DNA of 64,000 nucleotides from Epiperipatus broadwayi. Taxonomy: Eukaryota; Onychophora; Udeonychophora; Euonychophora; Peripatidae. Positions 50,286-61,726 of the stretch are shown one piece after another (positions within the stretch are counted from its first letter, which is position 1; every line of letters begins with the position of its first letter). The notes under the pieces are model-generated. The model did no database searches. It was given only the letters and a program-made list of their open reading frames with translations, and had not been told where the DNA came from. The DNA lies in contig JAQFVV010012396.1 in NCBI GenBank assembly GCA_028023455.1, positions 7,606,085 to 7,670,084 on the forward strand, read 5' to 3'. The position numbers and the translations under genes are program-made.

Positions 50286-51789
50286 TCGTATTCGAATCTT
50301 AAGTTTCACCTTTTTCTGTCGTCTCTCACTGACCGATCTATCCTGCCCAAATTTAAACTTTTTGGTATCGAATTGTGTGTGTAGCAATCTTAGAAATGTA
50401 TAAATATGTGTAGAATTCAGCATAAACATGCACACATTTCGATCTCAAATTAAATGCAATAAATAGGGATAAAATAATATAATTTAGATTTATTTTAGTT
50501 ATATAATTTTGTATAATTTTAATCATTTATTTTGGATTATAAAGTTCGTATTTATTGCTTTGTTTAAATTTCATTTAATAATAATTCTAAAAAAATCTGA
50601 TGTAATATTTAATTAAAAGTTAAAATAATCTTATGTTCCCTTTTTATCTTTGAAATTTAAAAGCATCGGTCAGTGATAGATAATAGATTAATTAAAGAAA
50701 AATTCCCCAAAATATAATTAGTAAATATAAAATGTAAACAATAGAACGGCAGCTTTCTTTAATTAAAAACCAACAAAATGCATTGATTATCCTCAGGGCA
50801 GATTAAATAGAACCTAAAAATATCTTAACAAAAATGTGAAAGATCAAGATAAAAAAGAAGAGGCCATCTTAGACTTGCTGGAGACATTCACTTAAACTTT
50901 AGCTTTGCTCTCGATCACAGTCTCCAAAAATAATAAAAATAATTTGTTCCTGCCAAGGTATGACCGAGTAAAGCACCTAGATTATTCTCCATCGGGAGAT
51001 GGCCTATCGGATGCTGAACTTTCATTGCCCATCATAAATTCACCATGAAGATCTGCTGCCTTAAATAAATGAAAAAGCTGCTGCTGTTGTGAAATTAAAT
51101 GAAATATCTCAATACAAGAAAGAATTGCCACTCGTGAACTTTTTTACTGCTAAACTAATGGAATCAGAAAACTTCTTATAAAACAGGTACCTGTCTGTAT
51201 TCAAACTCTAGAGTACTCTAATAATATGTTATAGCTCTTTTTCATAATACTTATCTAAATTATAAAATGTAAAAACTATCATTTGTATAACTAAAATTGA
51301 ATAATTAATTTAATGTGTAAATTTCTCTAATAATCTAGCTTACCTCACTCTATCTTTTTTGGGTGCGTATTTCTCAAATCTACATTTTATCTATAGTTAT
51401 TATTTAATTATTGCCTGCTCATAACTGTCTCAATTTTCAAAGTTTAAATCTATGATCGCTTGGAACAGTGAATGCGTATCAAATTTTCATTAATATTTGC
51501 TTTCATAACTAACTTAACTTTCATATAAATCGACACGCATTCAATGCTTCATTTATTGTGATGCAGGGGTCTACAACTTCGCAAATGGCTGGCATATTAG
51601 TTGTAATAACTCCCCGTTTAGATATGTTTTGTATATATTAAATCTTAATGAATAATTCCATCAAATTACATTTCTTTGAGAGTCGCCAACGTTCTTTAGT
51701 AAATGTTGATAATGTAGGGCCTAGTTACAAATCTATTTTAAATCTCATCATAATCATTTATACAGTATACATGCGCTACGTTTTAGAGA
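50286..51789. other. Gene-free stretch
   Basis: The area at about 50860-51190 is less AT-rich but without open frame or pol III boxes. Nothing else is supportable. Confidence 0.35.
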
Positions 51790-52060
51790 TGCGATGACCC
51801 ATTCTGCCGTGAAATTTCAGGATTCTTCAGAGTTGAAATTAACCCGTCGTCCTACACAAGCGGGCATAATGGGTGCTCCCGTAGGACTTGACAATGTCAT
51901 GCAGCCAGCCAGCAAAACTGCGACATGGACCACTTGTCCCTGGTTATGCTTATGTGACACCTTACTTCGTCGGGCCGATGGCAGAGACCAGTCCGACATT
52001 CTTATAAACTCATTCACGGCATTGCAGTTTCGATATACAGCCATTCCATATCACCTTTCT
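51790..52060. other. Less AT-rich island of unknown nature, open on both strands
   Basis: About 270 bp with roughly half G+C, abrupt against the AT-rich surroundings. It is open on the plus strand (51794-52162, 122 residues) and on the minus strand (51817-52044, 75 residues). I recognise neither translation. The composition suggests a transposon fragment or other recently arrived DNA, an old exon, or a conserved element. Double-strand openness alone is weak evidence for coding. Confidence 0.4.
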
Positions 52061-52786
52061 AAAGCGTACCACGTGTTCCTTTACTTAGTTTTATTATTCT
52101 ATATATCACTCTGCCTCTGCATTATCTTCATAATTCACTCTCAAATAAATGTTTGCCCTTAGTTATAAATAAATATTTTAATTAAATAAATATATGTCTG
52201 CCATTACTCTTATAACCCATACTTTAGACTCTTGCATTGCAAAGGAATAAATCCCTCCAGGCATGCATTAGAAATACTTACTCAAAAATTTTAGGTAGCT
52301 AGATTATGCCCTCAAATAAATGAATTCCTTTTGTAAACAAATAAATAAATGTATTCTTTAAAATATAATCATGTTGCAAATCCCGCTACTGAAGCTTTTA
52401 ATCCATAAATATTGTTAGTAAATGATCTTATTAAAATGTGTTAATAAATAATTTTAAACTATATGTCTGCAGTTACGTTTCACTTATTCGATACCCATTC
52501 TATATATTTCCTCGATTATGTAATGAATGTTTAACTAATATTAGTTTGATTATTGGTTAACTCGAGAATAAAATCATGAGTCTCTTGCATATCCCTGACC
52601 ACCGTGCCTAAGGAAATATTTACTAATGTCGCATCAGATGTGTTGTTTCGTGGATTGTATTGTGGAACCGATAAACTATGTTTGAACTCAGTACCACGGG
52701 TGGCTTCGCTACTCGATGGTGCTGCTGTTCTGTATGGTGGTCGAATTCTGCACTATGTTTATGAGTCACACGTTTTCTGACTGTTA
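52061..52786. other. Gene-free stretch
   Basis: The region from about 52590 to 52780 is less AT-rich and leads into the family E hairpin. No gene is seen. Confidence 0.35.
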
Positions 52787-52925
52787 CAATAGCAAGCTAT
52801 AGTAATCAATGGATGAATAGGCACTAGATGGGGATTTTATGCACAAGCCTTTTGGCATCCATTGATTACTCTAGCTTGCTGTGTGTGGCAATACGTATAG
52901 TGAGTTTTGCCTGTTTTAATTTACT
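52787..52925 (+). repeat. Family E repeat with inverted segment
   Basis: AGCAAGCTATAGTAATCAAT is followed about 45 bp later by its near-complement ATTGATTACTCTAGCTTGCT, giving a stem-loop. Then comes TGTGTGGCAATACGTATAGT and GAGTTTTGCCTGTTTT, the shared family E end. Confidence 0.6.
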
Positions 52926-53067
52926 TACTACTCCAGGCATTTCAATGAAGTAATGAAATGGAAAGTTTAAAACTTTTCTGTTTTGAGTGTTGTCATTTGA
53001 ATATTTGAATCACATGATCTCCTAAGCAACTATCATAATTCTTTATTTATTAGGAAATTATGTTGAT

Positions 53068-53115
53068 AAACATCACATGACCACCATACGTATACTGAGT
53101 TTTGCCTGTTTTAAA
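53068..53115 (+). repeat. Family E repeat, short copy
   Basis: ACATCACATGACCACCAT directly precedes ACGTATACTGAGTTTTGCCT, the family E end sequence. Confidence 0.5.
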
Positions 53116-54438
53116 TTATGTTGATGTTACTAAAAGTAATTTTGCTTCATATGGCCTACATTTTTTAAATATAAGAATAAAAGCTAAATTATTGTGCTGC
53201 TTCAAATACAATAAATTTGTTATATTAATGAGGTTAATATAAAATGGTATGTATTTTCTGCCACACAAGTAACAAATAATACTGTATTAGTTTCAGATAA
53301 AATTGAGTTGTAATGATTTTCTGAAATATATTTCAAGTGTTTTGAAATTGGAAGAAAATTTGTTCTTTGTCATTTATCTTTTAATAAGAAAGATTAGGAT
53401 ATGTAAAGAACAGACATTTCTCAATGAAATTATAATAAGATATTGCTAAATTATGAACTGCTCGATTTTGGATATAATTAGAAATCAGTGCTAGTAAAAG
53501 TGAACATATTAATGTTGTATTATTCTTGATATCTACTCTCTATAGATTTCACCAATGCATGTGATGATATAATTAAGATATTTTTCATTAAGAAAACTTG
53601 ATAAAATACACTGTAATTAAATCTTCAGACTTCAGATATTATATCTGCTTCTGTTTCACCTATAGGTTTTGCGATGGATAAGGATAATATTTGTAATTAT
53701 ACATTTAAGACTTTTAGCATTTCTGCTTAAATTATATCTGTAATTAGGTGATATTAGAGGTGATCTAATTGACAACATCAGTAGAAAATTATTCCTAATA
53801 ATAAGCAACAGCTTATATATAAATCATACATAGTTCTTTATATAAAAAGCAGCATATGTTGTTTGGTATCACATTACCTTCTTTTTGTTAGGAATTTGGT
53901 AAAGATAGTAAAAAGACTTTAATTTTATTTTCTGATTTATCAATATGCATGCTGCTTATAATTTATTTTTATTATGGAGATATAAATGAATTGCTCATAA
54001 AAAGGTTTAGGAGAAGTTTAAAAATATTCAGATGCATTTCCACAAGTGGCAAAGTATTAAAGATAGGAGTGCAAATATGGTACAATCAATGGTGTCTGAA
54101 AGTTCTAAATGATAGTTATGAATTTGAAAATAAAAAAAATACCATCTATAAAAGTGTCGATTTCAACAGTGAACAATGAAATGTGCAGTCTTAGTAACAT
54201 TTACAATTTTTTAAACAAAAAGATAAAATCAGATTGTAAGTAGTAATGTGATGTGATTTGTAGTTTATGTACAGTTAGTAATACATATGTATAATTTATA
54301 TTTATTTTATATTTATAATGTATATTTTATTTTATGTTACTTGGATTATTTTATTTGGGTTTGATTATATTTATTATTATATTTTATGTTATTTTTTATT
54401 TTTCATTTTCTAAATTTACTTTATTGTTTTTTATGGTA

Positions 54439-54439
<1 letters not shown>
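53116..54439. other. Gene-free stretch
   Basis: A 76-residue frame at 53949-54179 is the only notable opening. It has basic N-terminal segments and no recognisable motif, so I do not call it. Confidence 0.35.

Positions 54440-54505
<66 letters not shown>
54440..54505. repeat. (TA)n microsatellite, ~66 bp
   Basis: Uninterrupted TA tract. The Tyr-Ile repeat frame across it is meaningless. Confidence 0.95.
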
Positions 54506-54509
<4 letters not shown>

Positions 54510-54774
54510 TGTATTTTATTTTATTCATTATATCATAGCTCTGAAGCAGACTACATGACAGTCGAAGATGTAAGATTGTGTGTACATATATGTATGATAC
54601 AAAAGTTTTTTTGCTAAAAAGTGTTTAAAGTGGAGTGGAAAAATTGCATTTAAATTTATTAATATGTGCACCAAAGCTTTTACACATAAAATACTTTGTT
54701 TACAAGTATCATAAATATAATCTTTTTTAAAAATAATAATAAATATTATTATAAAGGCAAATTAAATAGCACTA

Positions 54775-54885
54775 AACACCACATGATTATCATTCTTTAT
54801 TCTTCCTGCATCCATTGAATACTTTGGCTAGCCCTGAGTGGTGCTACTACTGCATGGAGAGTTTTGCCTTTGGGTAAATTAAAGA
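54775..54885 (+). repeat. Family E repeat, diverged copy
   Basis: ACACCACATGATTATCATTC, then GCATCCATTGAATACT.TGGCTAG and ATGGAGAGTTTTGCCTTTGG parallel the order of blocks at 52.8-53.1 kb. Confidence 0.45.
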
Positions 54886-56876
54886 CTGAGGACTTCATAT
54901 GTATATGGCATAATGCTGAAAACTGTTTCGTATTTTAATTATATAGTAACATTCATTTGTTTAACACATATTATCTCTCTGCTTTTATATACAATTATAT
55001 ATTAGATGAGTAATTGTGTTGAATATCTAACAAACATCCTATTGTTGTACAAAAATTCAGACTTTTACAGAGTAAAAAATATCTTGAAGATCATTGAAAA
55101 AAAATTCTAATTAATAAATTGACCTGGATAAAATCTAAAATGAACAAAAGATAATGCTATAAATAAAACTGAAATAAAAGTAAGAATAAAGTTGTATGGA
55201 GTAAGAATATGAAACCTGAAGATTATTAAGACTGAAGAGAATGATAACTGCATATGGAATAGTCATAACAACAATAAAAATTCTGCACAAAAAAAATAAA
55301 TATTTATTATGAAGGCCCTTCAGCTTTTAAAGCCTGGACCTGTCGGATATTTTACCCTTCTTAGACAAATATACTGCTGGTTTTCACTATAGAAAGAAAG
55401 TTAAAAAACAAACTTAACTAATACTGTGCATAGTTTTTACTTGAATATATATTCTGTGTATTTGTATGTTACTCAACACATGTTGAAAATCAAAATTTTT
55501 TTTTTTTTTTTTTTTACAGATTACCTTGATTTTTATTGGTGAATGAATTTCCATTATAATTAAATTGGAAATCTTTTTTCTTGTTTAGAAAACTAATTTT
55601 AGATAAACCGTATAGGAAATATTATACATCCCAATAATAAATATATAAAACAATAATAAGAGTAATAAAATTTACTTATCACCTTTTTAAACCCAAGTTC
55701 ATGATATTTAAAGTTCCACCCTTTTTTTAAAAATTATACTTGGTTGTAAAAAAAAAAGTCATGCATTAATATAAATAAATACTTTGTTACACTATATTTA
55801 ATTTTTTTTTCTCACTTTCACTTATTATTTATTGAAAAAGTGAGTTAATATAGCTGTTTTTTTTTCAAATTCTGCCTTGAGGAACAAAAATCAAGTCTAG
55901 ATTTTAGCATTTAAAATTTAGACATATTTAAAAATGTGTGGGTGTGTGAATGGGTGTGCACGCACACACACACAAAAAAAACTATATTTTTATACTAATC
56001 TATATTATCTAACTTTATTCAATTAAATTGATGTTTTATTTTGTGTATATTAAACTACAAAACTCCTTAAGGTTTTAAATTTTTTTGCCAAATAAAAATA
56101 AAGATTTGTTTAATTAATAAATTCCTGACTGACAAAATTTATTAATAATAATAAATTTGGCAATTTGAATAGAACTGTCATAACCTGCATTTTATTAATT
56201 TTCAGATCATAGAACTATGTAATATATAAAATAAATGAAGTGTAAATTAATTTAACTTAATCTTAATAACAACAACAAAAAAAAAAGCAAAGCAAAACAG
56301 AAACAATAATAACCCAATTTTATTAGTAAACAGCAACTTACAAACCCAAAATCATTTATAATCATTGCTCTAAACAAAAAGTTAATTAATTCTTTAAGTG
56401 AAAATTTTATAAATAAATTTTTATTACTTAACTAGATTTATTACTCCTTTATTTTTCCAAAAATTTCAACTGCAAGTCTAACCTTTATTGTAAAAAGGAG
56501 GTTGCCTTGACAACAGTTTGAAATTGTTGATTATTATTAATATTGAGATTGTCTAAGTGTTTACTATTTTTAATGATATATATATATTAGTTAGTATCTT
56601 TGCATCTAACAGGAATTTTCTTAAATTATTGTAACTCATTTTTTTAATTTGTTGACATATAATCAAATGATAATTGCATAATTTTATATGTAAAGATATA
56701 AATTTGGAAATGATAAAGGTGAGAATTTTATTTTCTTATCTTAATATCTCATTGAGATCATACTTGCTAGATAATAATTAAATTCTTCCATGAGCAAATT
56801 TGTGCTATTTTACATATATATAATCTAAAAAATGTTACCTCATTATATAACTGTCATGCAATATATATATATATTG
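54886..56876. other. AT-rich sequence without recognisable gene
   Basis: A T-run of about 20 at 55497-55516 and a (GT)n/(CA)n pair near 55936-55973. No gene. Confidence 0.4.
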
Positions 56877-57030
56877 TATATTGGAGATCGTTTATCTTTT
56901 TCACATGTGATTGACTATGTGTGTCAGTTATATGAGATAAAGTGGAAGGTTGAAGGGAGCTTGAAAGTCTGTGTTCAAATCCCCTATATTATATTTAACT
57001 CCAAGTATGTAAATTATGCTTATATTTAAA
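56877..57030 (+). repeat. Family C repeat, single core
   Basis: ATATTGGAGATCGTTTATCT, CACATGTGATTGACTATGTG, CAGTTATATGAGATAAAGTGG, GGGAGCTTGAAAGTCTGTG and TTCAAATCCCC match the core of the 46.5-47.1 kb copies. It starts directly after a TA run. Confidence 0.7.
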
Positions 57031-57327
57031 AAATAAAAGACATTTTCTAAACATAAATATAATAAAATCTACTTTATTTTACCAGTAAATCCATATATTA
57101 TTTTAAAAACAAATTAAATACATTTAAAAAATAAAATGATATAATTTATGTAGGGAATAGTTTGTATATATATATCGCTAACTGAAAATTCAAATACAAA
57201 ATGTTCAAATCATCCTCCAAACGTTATGTTTTTCAAAAACATCCTCTGTAAATAAATATAAAATTTATATTAACTGAAAAATATGCTTGGGAGGGTAAAC
57301 ATTTAAATATATCAAAAGAAATATATA

Positions 57328-57830
57328 TAACATTACAATGGCATTTCATAAACAAATTAAAACAATGTACATTTATATTTCCACTAGTTACATTTTTTAA
57401 TATTCATTGACAAAAACTACAAACAAATAAAACTAAAATTCACGTTTATCTGTAAAACTCTTAAATAGGTTCAATATTGATAATATAAGCTGCACAATTG
57501 CAAATAACATCAGACATTATCACAACTAATCTCATCAGTTTATATTTTCATTCACAGTACAGCATTAATGACTAATAATTTTAAAAACTTTGGAACCACC
57601 ATAATTAATTATGTAACATGTTACACATATGTAATATTAAATTGGCATCTTATTAACAAATTAAAATCATCCTACATTTAAATTTCTATAATTATGTCTC
57701 CTAATATTTAATGTTATAATCTATAAACAGATGAAAATAAAATTCAACTTCATCTATCCATATAACATTTTAGATATACTATAAACAAACAATAATAACA
57801 TTTGATGATCATTATGAAAATATAGATAAC
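57328..57830. repeat. Diverged direct duplication, ~300-bp spacing
   Basis: TAATATTAAATTGGCATCTTATTAACAAATT-type sequence at about 57631 (quoted in parts: TTGGCATCTTATTAACAAAT) matches ATGGCATTTCATAAACAAAT at 57338, and both continue with ACATTTA.ATTTC.A. and later AAA.AAAATTCA.. segments. Old and weak. Confidence 0.35.
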
Positions 57831-58023
57831 AAGGCCTATCAGTCAGTTTGTTATATGCATTAGTCCTGGGAATACTATTACTATAAATAATCTTAATAAT
57901 AAGAAAATGGGCAAGTCAATTAGGAAACTTCATTGTAAAATACGTTTTCAGTAAAATTATTTAATTCAAAATAAATATATACATATTTTAGTTTGGGTAA
58001 TTACTTTCAGAAATAAAGTGCAT

Positions 58024-58320
58024 ATCAAATATAAAAGATGCATTTTTAAGTAATGTGTATAAAATAGTGATACACATATACCTCATTTTGTTGTTTATTT
58101 CAATTTAACAATTTGATTTAAGCTAGAATTCAATTTTAAAATAATTAATTTCAAAAATAAAGAGCAGTATAAGGATGATTTCAAATGTTTTGCTGTCAAA
58201 TATAAAAGATGTTTAAAAAATTAATGTCTTAATCAGTATACTCACAACAGAGATTTGTTTCATATTTTGTTTCAATTTAACAATTTGATTGAAGCTATAA
58301 TTAAATTTTGAAATAAACAA
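58024..58320. repeat. Tandem duplication, ~172-bp unit
   Basis: TCAAATATAAAAGATG occurs at about 58025 and 58197. Both copies continue to TTTCAATTTAACAATTTGAT, then GAAGCTA-type sequence and AATTNAATTTT. Confidence 0.6.
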
Positions 58321-58524
58321 TGGTCAGTAAATAAATAAAGACGTCATTTAAAATGAATTTTTTGCAATCTTTTGAGTAAATAAAAATTCTAAAGTGCTGC
58401 CTTTTTATTTAAAATAATATTTCATATTTTTAAGTAATTATATACACATATTATTATGTATACATATTAAATATGATATATACATAAGCAAAAATATCTA
58501 ATGATGTATATGTATCTATCATCT

Positions 58525-58645
58525 ATAAGTATCCAGTCAGTTTACCATATAATCTATTTTTACATTTTCATTTACTGTGTCAATGAAAATATAAAAAAAT
58601 GAAAATGTAAAACTATATTATATTTTAAATTGACTGGACACTTAT
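58525..58645. repeat. Hairpin MITE, TA-flanked (~121 bp)
   Basis: The left end ATAAGTATCCAGTCAGTTTA and right end TAAATTGACTGGACACTTAT are inverted, and the arms meet at ACATTTTCATTT / AAATGAAAATGT. The outer bases are TA, fitting a mariner-type miniature element. Confidence 0.75.
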
Positions 58646-59026
58646 ATATATATATAATTTAATTTAATTATATTCCATTTTGAAATTAAGTCAGTTTAGG
58701 TGAAAATGATTATGAATATAATTGAAAGTACTACTATTGATTAAAGTTTATATTGGAATTTATTTTATTTACCATTATTTAGAATATAATTAAATTTTAT
58801 TAAATATTTTTATTAGTGGACATTTATTATTGTGTTATATATACATAGATGTAATAATATTATAATTCGATGTTTGTATTTCTTCAAATCAATATACGTA
58901 ATCTTACAATTGAATATTTATAAATACAGTAATTAGATATATGTAAAGTATAACTTTAAAATTTTTATCCACTTAGGAGTGCTTTTGACTATCTTCATAG
59001 TCTTTGTCAACTAACACTTTGAAAGG

Positions 59027-59227
59027 CTAACCTTCCCATAATTTTGTGATCTTAACATTTGCTTCCTGTCTGTTAATTAAGCCTTGTTTGTATTTATATA
59101 TTAACATAGCTTCCTTTATTTTCCTTTTGTTATTTTTTCCAATTTGCAATATTTTTACATTATTATAATTGAAGTTAAAATCATAAATACATGACTTATT
59201 ATAGTTGTAAAAACAGATGCTGAAACA
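59027..59227 (-). pseudogene. Probable Penelope-like element C-terminus, relic
   Basis: A 66-codon open segment, shorter than the usual ORF cut-off, ends at TAG 59027-59029. It reads NVKILQIGKNNKRKIKEAML then IYKYKQGLINRQEANV. The order 'V-K-I-L ... K-x-K-E-A-L/M-I ... LNRQ' resembles the end of the GIY-YIG endonuclease domain of Penelope-like retroelements, where a catalytic Glu (in KEA) and an NRQ follow. The rest of the element is absent. Recognition is from pattern only. Confidence 0.4.
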
Positions 59228-59264
59228 TTATTATTTACTTTGCAATTTTGTTTCATTTTCTGAA

Positions 59265-59604
59265 CCAAAACAAAATGTTTGGCAATTATATTTGAAATAA
59301 AAAAACTAGCAGCAGTTATATTTGAACCATTTTCGATAAATTTCATTATAAATGCAGATTGAATATTTATATTTTTAAATGCTTGGGCAATATATTCTTT
59401 TTGTTCATCTTTACTTTTTTCACAGAGTGATTTGTGACTGGTCCCATAATGCCATTTTACCAATGATGTTCTCAATACAACTGCTCCAGAACATAAAACA
59501 GATACTACCTTGGTGCCTTTGTTAGTCATTCCATACTCATCAGTCCACCAATTTTGAAATTCTCTACTGCCTGATAATTTTTGTTTTTTATTTTTACTAG
59601 TCAT
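59265..59604 (-). pseudogene. hAT transposase-like N-terminus with damaged BED finger
   Basis: The frame starts at 59604 (149 residues to 59155) but similarity is limited to about the first 110. REFQNWWTDEYG, then LVKWHYGTSHKSL, then EYIAQAFKNINIQSAF and NGSNITAASFFISNIIAKH follow the layout of ZBED/GTF2IRD2-type hAT-derived proteins. The finger is damaged: only one Cys of the usual C-x2-C pair remains (VLC), while the H-x4-H part is kept. After IIAKH the frame turns into unrelated sequence. No catalytic domain follows. It is a fragment, and the probable Penelope-like relic begins about 40 bp further on. Confidence 0.65.
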
Positions 59605-61664
59605 ATTAATATAATGATAACAAATTTATTTAAAAATAAATTTAAATGAGCTTCAATAATTTTATAAATCAAAGATTTGTTATATGTTAAACTACACAAT
59701 TATCCTTACATTTCATTATTACACCAAAACTTCAAGCAAAAAAAAGTCATTTGATGGGGCTGATTATGCATTCCGTTCCTTTGTTCATGATTTTGATTAC
59801 ATTAAAAAGACAAATGCTGTCAACACATTTAAATCAAAAAAGATTTTCAGAAAAGAAAACACATTTTATTTTGATTTGAAAAAATTTACTTCAAAGAGTT
59901 ATAAAATATTGTACTAAGTTTGCTTTCTAGTTTTATTGGAACCATTTGACAAGTTTATAGAATATGATACCACAGTACCACTTTATTTGACTTAAAACAT
60001 CATTCGCGCCTACATATGTATAATTTTTTTTTTACATTTTGTAATTTATTGCTTCTAATCAGAGCTCAATTGTAAATTGAATTCTTATATATATATATAT
60101 TTATTTTACTTTTAGTTTACTGTAAATTTTTATTTAGTACAGATTTTAACAACTAAAAAAATATTGAATAATTTTAAAGCATAGAAAATTATGATATGTA
60201 AATAGTTCACATGCCATCTCTGGCACGCATGCCATTATTAGTATAAGCAATATACTTATGTTTCAATATTATATATATATATAATCTGATACTTAAGAGT
60301 AAATTGTTTTATTATTATAAAGATGCTATATTTATATAAAAATAAGCATATATTTAAAAAAAATGTTACTATTTATAAATTAAATTTATATACATACATA
60401 ACGCTTTAGATAAGAACACAAATAATGATTTTTTAAAAAAAATTTCAACAGAATCTGGGTGTCTTAAAAATCAAACTTGTATTGTTGAAATGTATAGCTA
60501 ATTAGAAACTCCTCAAATTCAGAGATTCCTGATTAAAGATATTCCACCTTACATCGATATAATTGAATGTTGCCTTTATTATAATATTTTTTTAATTTGC
60601 TGTTTAAATCCAATTATTTTCTTTTCACATATTGATATATAAATCCATTTTTACACCTCAACAGGTTTTAACTAATGAGTAAACCTCGGTAGTTTAAGAA
60701 GCTAAAATTGTATATCTGACCATACTCATTTACGATTTGTAAGAAAGAAAAAAAACTTACCCTGGGAAAATGAAGTTAGATAAATTCTCCCAGACAGTGG
60801 GAAGATTTATTTATACCTATCCAGAATGTAATTAAGACCTTCCCTTCTTAATCCATTTTATCTTTTGTTCTTGAATAACTTTTTGAAAGTTTTCACTAGA
60901 AACAAATTTTAAAAGAAAAGAAAAATCATCAATAAAAAGTTGTTTCATTTCTGTTGAAATTATAAATAAATATGTTAGTCTTTTATCTACCTGCAATTCA
61001 ACTTTATATAAATTAAAGGCATTAGAAAATATACAAATTGACAAAATTAGGCATTAATACTTTTTAAGCATTCTTGCTTTTTAAAATTATTTTTCATACT
61101 CCATTACGTACATTCAATAACTAATCAAAAGTTAATGGAAGTGTTAGTTACTTATATACGTAATAATTTATTCATTTTATTAAGTCCAAAACAATATCTT
61201 ACTAGAAAACCATGATATTTTCCATAAATCTCTTTACTGTTGTGAAGTAAACTAATAAATAAAATACACCCTGTGAATTTTAGTGCAATAGTGGAGTGTC
61301 AGAATCCGAAGGGTAAGATCTTTGGATCGAATTCTGCCACTTCCGGTGCTGGAACTTTTTATGGACTTCCAAAGCCATAAAAACGTTCGATTATTATTAA
61401 CAGTAATAAAATAGATATTCCATAGTTATTAATTTGTATTTTTCATTTTATTTTTCTCAAGAGTTTATTCCATTCATTACTTCAAAGTTTTCTGTATGTC
61501 TAATTTAAAGCCGGTTAATCTATTTATAATAAAAGATGAATAGCATGATGAGCCTAAATCTATAGCTTTACAAGTTCTAATTAAAAAAAAACATGATAAT
61601 GAGATCATATATAAAAAGTGGAAAATTAATTAAAATGATCATAAAAATGGGTATATGTAGTCAA
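59605..61664. other. Gene-free stretch
   Basis: Open frames at 59684-59917 (+) and 60832-61044 (-) have mixed, plausible amino-acid content but no motif I recognise. A less AT-rich patch at about 61290-61390 contains GGATCGAATTCTGCC, loosely like a pol III B box; too little to call. Confidence 0.3.
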
Positions 61665-61726
61665 GCATTGGTTGACAAGTGGTCAGCAGTTGTCTCGGGT
61701 TAGTGGGTTCGCTTCCCGGACGATGC
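61665..61726 (+). repeat. tRNA-Gly-like SINE head, copy 2 (internally deleted)
   Basis: GCATTGG...AAGTGGTCAGCAG, then TTGTCTCGGGTTAGTGGGTT and CGCTTCCCGGACGATGC match copy 1 at 5075-5151. About 15 bp of the anticodon-arm region is missing, so it cannot be a working tRNA. The B box GGGTTCGCTTCCC is intact; the A box is damaged. Confidence 0.65.

Noticed and set aside
59684-59917. 77-residue plus frame near the hAT fragment
   Set aside because: Opposite strand to the hAT piece and no recognisable motif.
60832-61044. 70-residue minus frame with plausible composition and an acceptor-like TTTGTTTCTAG
   Set aside because: No recognisable motif and no partner exon; splice-like words are common at this base composition.
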